64,000 bases of DNA from CAZDQL01 sp964507325 (lineage in GTDB: Bacteria > Planctomycetota > UBA1135 > GCA-002686595), in contig CAZDQL010000025.1 of NCBI GenBank assembly GCA_964507325.1, forward strand, positions 7,079-71,078, in the 5' to 3' direction. Under the pieces are notes generated by a model. That model ran no database searches, was not told where the DNA came from, and worked only from the letters and a program-made list of their open reading frames with translations. The first letter of the stretch is position 1. Every line of letters starts with the position of its first letter. Below, piece by piece: positions 60,113 through 64,000 of this stretch. Position numbers and translations under genes: made by a program.

Positions 60113-63100
60113 CTACTTGTCCTCTTCGGTGATGCCCATGCCGGAGCGGTCCGGAGAGGCGGGGCGCTGCGTCTCGACGAACGGGTTCTTGTCGATCTCA
60201 TCCAGCATCAGCTGGATGGCGGCGTCGAGCTGCGGATCGCCGCCGTCGGTCATCAGGGCCGGATCGTCGATCACCTCGATGTCCGGGTCCACGCCGTGCC
60301 CCTCGACACCCCACGTGCCGTCGAGCTCGTAGATGCCGAAGGTCGGCACCCTGGGTCGTCCGCCATCGATCAGACCGGGGTTACCGGAGAGCCCGACCAG
60401 GCCGCCCCAGGTCCGCGTGCCGACCAGCTTGCCGAGGCCGGCCTGACGGAACAGGTACGGGAACATGTCCCCGCCCGAGCCGGCCAGCCCGTTGATCAGC
60501 ATGCACTTCGGTCCGTGGTGCGCGTCCTGGGGCCACTTCATGTCGGTGCCATCGCGCTGCGCCCAGTAGCTGGTGACCGGGCGATTCAAGAGCTCGATGA
60601 AGCGGGTCGGCAACTGGCCGCCGCCATTCCAGCGCTCGTCGATGATGAGCGCCTTCTTCCAGAGCTGCCCGACGTACTGCCGGACCAGGTCGGTCTGTCC
60701 ATTCACGCCGGTGTCGGGGACGTAGATGTAGCCGACCTGGCCGTGGGTTCGTTCCTCCACGTACTTGCGGTTGGCTTCGATCCAGGCCCGGTAGCGCACG
60801 GTGCGCTCGCTGCCCATGGTCTTGATCACCGCTTCGCGGGCCGTGTCGTCCAGGGTCGGGTTCTCGCTGACGGTCAAAAGGATCGTCTTGCCGGACAGCC
60901 CGACGAAGGCCGCCCAGGGGTCCAGCGACGTGTCCATGGGGATTCCATTGACCGCCAGGAGGTAGTCGCCTTCCTCGATGTCGAGACCCGCTTGGTTGAG
61001 GGGGTTGCGGGCATCCGTGTCCCACAGGCTACCCTCGTGGATCTTGGCGATCTTGTAGGCGCCCTGGTCGAGCTCGAAGTCGACCCCCAGCATGCCCACC
61101 CCGACCCGCGGCGAGTCCTCGCCGTCGCCACCGGAGTAGTACGCGTGTCCGACGTTCAGCTCGGAGATCATCTCACCGATCACGTAGGACAGATCCTCGC
61201 GCGTGGCGCAGCTGGCGAGCATCTTCTCGTAGCGCTCGCGCACGCCGAGCCAGTCGACGTCGTGCATGTTCTCGAGATAGAAGTAGTCGCGGAAGATGCG
61301 CCAGGTGTCGAAGAAGAGCTGCCTCCACTCCGCCCGGGGGTCGATCGAGACCATCATCGGTGAGGTGACGACCCGCTTGGCGCTGCCGCCGGGGCCGGCC
61401 TTCTTGATCGAGGCGCTGCCGCCGGCGACCAGGAGGAGCTGCTTGCCGTCGCCGGAGATCCTGAAGGAGCTGCCGCTCTCCGAGACCGTCTTCTCCTCGC
61501 GCTTCTCGTCCGTCATGTCGAACAGCTTGATGCCGTCGCCGACGCGGAAGTAGATCAACTGGTTCTGGTCGTTCACCGCGAGCTGTCCGTAGTTGCCGCG
61601 CGGCAGGGGCAGCATCACGGCCCTACGCTCGAAGCCGTCGAGGTCGATCTCGACCTTCTCGCGGGCCTTGCTCTTCTTCTTCTTGCCATCCTTCTCTCCG
61701 GAGGCCTCGTCGTCGCCGCCAGTGCTGACGCGGGTGGCCGTCACCGCGACCTGCATCCCCTCCGCCGTACCCGTGCCGGAGATCGATCCGTCCTCGACTT
61801 CGAACTCGAACGCTATCGTCGGTCCGTCCTCGATGCTCACCGTGAGGGACAGGATCTTCGCGGCGGCGTCGTAGCTGCCGGAAGCGTCACCGGTGAACAT
61901 CTGGGAGGTGAGCGTTCCCGTGACTCGGCCACCCGCTTCCAGGGTGAGCGTCATGGTGAAGGGCATCTCCCCTTCCGGTGTGGAGGCGCTGCCCTCCCAG
62001 ACTCCAGAGATGTCGTCGGCCGGCTTCTCGGGCTGCTCGTCTTCGTCCTCCTCTGCGTCCGTTTCCTCGTCGGTATCTTCGTCCTCCTCGTCCGACTCGT
62101 CCTCCTCCTCACCTTCCTCGTCGGAGTCCGCGTCCTTCTCTTCCTCCCACTCCTCCTCGTCCGACTCCGCGAGCCAGGGAGACTCGATCTCCTCCAAGAG
62201 CGGGACCGCCATCAGCACCTCGGAATCCTTGTAGATCCAGGTGGTGTCGATGTCGGAGTAGGTGGCGGCGAAGGAGCGACTGCTCGCGAAGTAGAGGTAG
62301 TTGCCGTGACGATCGAAGGTCGGGCTCCGATCGGAGAACATGCCGCTCGTCACCTGATGACGCTGTCCTTCTCCGACTTCGTACAGCCAGATGGAGGAGA
62401 GCTGGCGCTGCGGGCCGTTCTTGGCGTAGGTGATCCAGCGGCTGTCGTGGGACCAGACCGGCCGCGTCGAGCGACCCGCGGGGTTCTTGTCGATCTTCGC
62501 GACCTCTCCGGACTCGAGGGTGCACAAGTACAGGTTGGAGGACTTGTCCTCGAACAGGAGCGACTTCGAATCCGGCGCCCAGGTGATGTCCGTGTAGAAG
62601 AACGAGCTGTTCTCGGTCAGTTGCCGGGTCTCGCCCTTGCCGTCCGACTGCGTGACGTACAGCTCGTACTCCCCGGTAGCGTCGGAGAAGTAGGCGATCC
62701 AGCGGCCGTCCGGGCTCCAGGCCGGATACCGCTCGGCCACGCCGTCGGTGCGGGTCAGGTTGCGCGGAGAGCCCTTCTCGGCCGGGAGCGTCCAGATGTC
62801 CCCCCGGGCCTGGACCACGGCCCGCTTGCCCGTGGAGGAGATGCCCCAGGCCTGCATGAAGTCCGCGGCATCGATGCTCTTGCGGCGCAGCTTGGGCATG
62901 GCGCCCGGAATGGTGACCTCAACGACGCGCGACTCCTCGCTGGCCAGATCGAGCAGGAGCAGGGAGGGTCCGTTCTGGAAGACGATCTCCCCCTTCCCCG
63001 TTCCACCCGGTCCGATCGACGGCCACTTCACGTCGAACTCGGTGAAGCGGGTGACCTGCCGGTGCTGGCCGCTCTGGGGGTCGTATCTCCAGATGTTCAA

Positions 63101-63844
63101 GCGGCTCCCGTCACCGCGATCGGAGAGGTAGTACAGCGCACCGCCGTTCCACATCGGTCGCGTGTCGGTCCCCTCCCAGTCGGTCACCCTGCGGCTCTGC
63201 TCGGTCTTCAGGTTGAAGAGCCAGATGTCACTCGCCATGCCCCCGCGGTACCGCTTCCAGGTGCGTCTGTCGCGGTTGTACGGCGTGTAGGCCAGCCACT
63301 CCCCATCGGGACTGATGGCGGCCGAGGCGCCGTAGGGCACCGGCAGGACTTGCGGCAGGCCGCCGGCGGGGCTCACCAGGTACAGCTTCGGCATCGGACC
63401 GAGCCCCGAGATCCCGCGCGTGGAGAAGAGCAGGCGGCCGTCGGGTGCCCAGTCGCACAGGTCCTCGAAACCCGGGTGGTGCGTGATGCGGTACGGGAGT
63501 CCCCCCTGAACGGGGATGGAGTACAGATCGGCATTGCCGTCGTAGTTGCCCACGAAGGCGATGCTCTCCCCGTCGGGACTGAAGCGGGGGAACATCTCGC
63601 GCCCAGCGGGACTGGCCAGCGGTGTTGCCAGGCCACCTTCGCGACCAACGGTCCAGACGTCGTTCGCATAGACGAAGACGATCCTCTCCTGCCCCACGTC
63701 CGGATGCTGCAGCATCATGGCGTCGGGGCTGACTCCCGCTTGCTTGGACTGCGCGTAGGGGGCAGCCGCAACCAGCGGCATCAACGTGAACAGAGCTCCC
63801 GCCGTGAAAACGCGAGAACGGGAGATGTACTGGCTGATATTCAT
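60113..63844 (-). CDS. Tricorn-like S41 protease with an inserted acidic linker and beta domain
   Basis: 1,243 aa. A signal peptide (about 1-27) means it is exported, unlike archaeal Tricorn. Two beta-propeller regions (PDGESIAFVGNYDGNADLYSI, SPDGRWIAYFSDATGEYELYV and so on) occupy about residues 45-560 and 760-840. At about 565-615 there is a long Asp/Glu run (EEDESDEEDEDTDEETDAEED), followed by ISGVWEGSASTPEGEMPFTM and about 100 residues of beta-rich sequence inserted in the propeller. The C-terminal half has the helical bundle, PDZ (ARNPLNQAGLDIEEGDYLLAVNG) and the S41 core with AGSGGDMF, nucleophile Ser1123. Tricorn proteases degrade peptides after proteasome-like cleavage. The start is at ATG 63844. 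The 156 nt beyond it to the window end show nothing recognisable. Confidence 0.92.
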   Translation of the reverse strand: MNISQYISRSRVFTAGALFTLMPLVAAAPYAQSKQAGVSPDAMMLQHPDVGQERIVFVYANDVWTVGREGGLATPLASPAGREMFPRFSPDGESIAFVGNYDGNADLYSIPVQGGLPYRITHHPGFEDLCDWAPDGRLLFSTRGISGLGPMPKLYLVSPAGGLPQVLPVPYGASAAISPDGEWLAYTPYNRDRRTWKRYRGGMASDIWLFNLKTEQSRRVTDWEGTDTRPMWNGGALYYLSDRGDGSRLNIWRYDPQSGQHRQVTRFTEFDVKWPSIGPGGTGKGEIVFQNGPSLLLLDLASEESRVVEVTIPGAMPKLRRKSIDAADFMQAWGISSTGKRAVVQARGDIWTLPAEKGSPRNLTRTDGVAERYPAWSPDGRWIAYFSDATGEYELYVTQSDGKGETRQLTENSSFFYTDITWAPDSKSLLFEDKSSNLYLCTLESGEVAKIDKNPAGRSTRPVWSHDSRWITYAKNGPQRQLSSIWLYEVGEGQRHQVTSGMFSDRSPTFDRHGNYLYFASSRSFAATYSDIDTTWIYKDSEVLMAVPLLEEIESPWLAESDEEEWEEEKDADSDEEGEEEDESDEEDEDTDEETDAEEDEDEQPEKPADDISGVWEGSASTPEGEMPFTMTLTLEAGGRVTGTLTSQMFTGDASGSYDAAAKILSLTVSIEDGPTIAFEFEVEDGSISGTGTAEGMQVAVTATRVSTGGDDEASGEKDGKKKKSKAREKVEIDLDGFERRAVMLPLPRGNYGQLAVNDQNQLIYFRVGDGIKLFDMTDEKREEKTVSESGSSFRISGDGKQLLLVAGGSASIKKAGPGGSAKRVVTSPMMVSIDPRAEWRQLFFDTWRIFRDYFYLENMHDVDWLGVRERYEKMLASCATREDLSYVIGEMISELNVGHAYYSGGDGEDSPRVGVGMLGVDFELDQGAYKIAKIHEGSLWDTDARNPLNQAGLDIEEGDYLLAVNGIPMDTSLDPWAAFVGLSGKTILLTVSENPTLDDTAREAVIKTMGSERTVRYRAWIEANRKYVEERTHGQVGYIYVPDTGVNGQTDLVRQYVGQLWKKALIIDERWNGGGQLPTRFIELLNRPVTSYWAQRDGTDMKWPQDAHHGPKCMLINGLAGSGGDMFPYLFRQAGLGKLVGTRTWGGLVGLSGNPGLIDGGRPRVPTFGIYELDGTWGVEGHGVDPDIEVIDDPALMTDGGDPQLDAAIQLMLDEIDKNPFVETQRPASPDRSGMGITEEDK

Positions 63845-64000
63845 GGTTCGGTCCCCTTGGCTGGCGTGGTGGTGGCTCGATACGCTCCAGGTCGTAACGT
63901 CAGTGTCCTGGCTCGATGGTGCGTGCGTATCTGCCGCTGCAGGACACTAGCCCGGCCTATTCATGAGGTTCGAGCCTCGGACCCCAAGAGCGAGCGAAGG

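Noticed and set aside
1..64000. CRISPR arrays, rRNA genes, prophage modules, autonomous insertion sequences
   Set aside because: I looked for regularly spaced repeats, rRNA-like blocks, integrase, transposase and phage genes and saw none. The only mobile-type feature is the 160-bp nonautonomous element.

Overview
The window is a high-GC, densely coded bacterial chromosome segment of about 40 genes. An outer membrane is implied by kdsA and a lipoprotein. The LamG protein ends in a secreted-protein C-terminal domain (…GETWHFQAWFKD…SNFTD…VTF) that I associate with Planctomycetota. Together with large carboxypeptidase-regulatory-like proteins and an alpha-2-macroglobulin/PBP1C pair, this points to an uncultivated, high-GC planctomycete-like lineage. 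This assignment is inference, not a phylogeny.

Layout. 1-2.8 kb: an SOS-like mutagenesis pair (DnaE2-type polymerase, cut by the window edge, and a Y-family polymerase), both preceded by the same 28-bp element. 2.8-5.8 kb: YceH, an M61 peptidase and TrmL. 5.8-14.3 kb: a selenocysteine island with selD (itself read through an in-frame UGA), two exported proteins of one undescribed family (each read through UGA in the motif FEYG-U-GxxC), the UCA-anticodon tRNA-Sec, selA and selB. 14.4-17.2 kb: a NapH-like ferredoxin membrane protein and a 2-hydroxyacyl-CoA dehydratase/double-cubane activase-reductase pair. 17.3-22.8 kb: an octaheme cytochrome c lipoprotein fused behind a truncated relative of the new selenoprotein family, then a dCache sensor and a histidine kinase with a c-type heme motif in its sensor domain. 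22.9-31.6 kb: a second dehydratase-like protein, a methyltransferase, an RluD-like synthase, an HD-GYP regulator, a SUMF1-domain protein and valS. 31.6-41.7 kb: RmlD-like and LamG proteins, kdsA, and two divergent giant paralogs. 41.7-45.9 kb: a propionyl-CoA/methylmalonyl-CoA operon (epimerase with an apparent frameshift, carboxyltransferase, biotin carboxylase, biotin carrier), interrupted by a MITE-like element. 46-64 kb: glycosyltransferase/kinase pair, DUF1028 and M20 proteins, A2M/PBP1C, a sialidase and a Tricorn-like protease.

Main result. Both FEYG proteins look like ordinary hypothetical proteins ending at TGA. In both, however, the frame continues past the TGA for 43-44 more codons that are conserved between the two (G-x-x-C, W, GPFE). 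A hairpin with its loop 18-21 nt after the UGA follows in each, and the whole Sec machinery surrounds them. They are best read as a new family of exported selenoproteins with a UxxxC redox motif.
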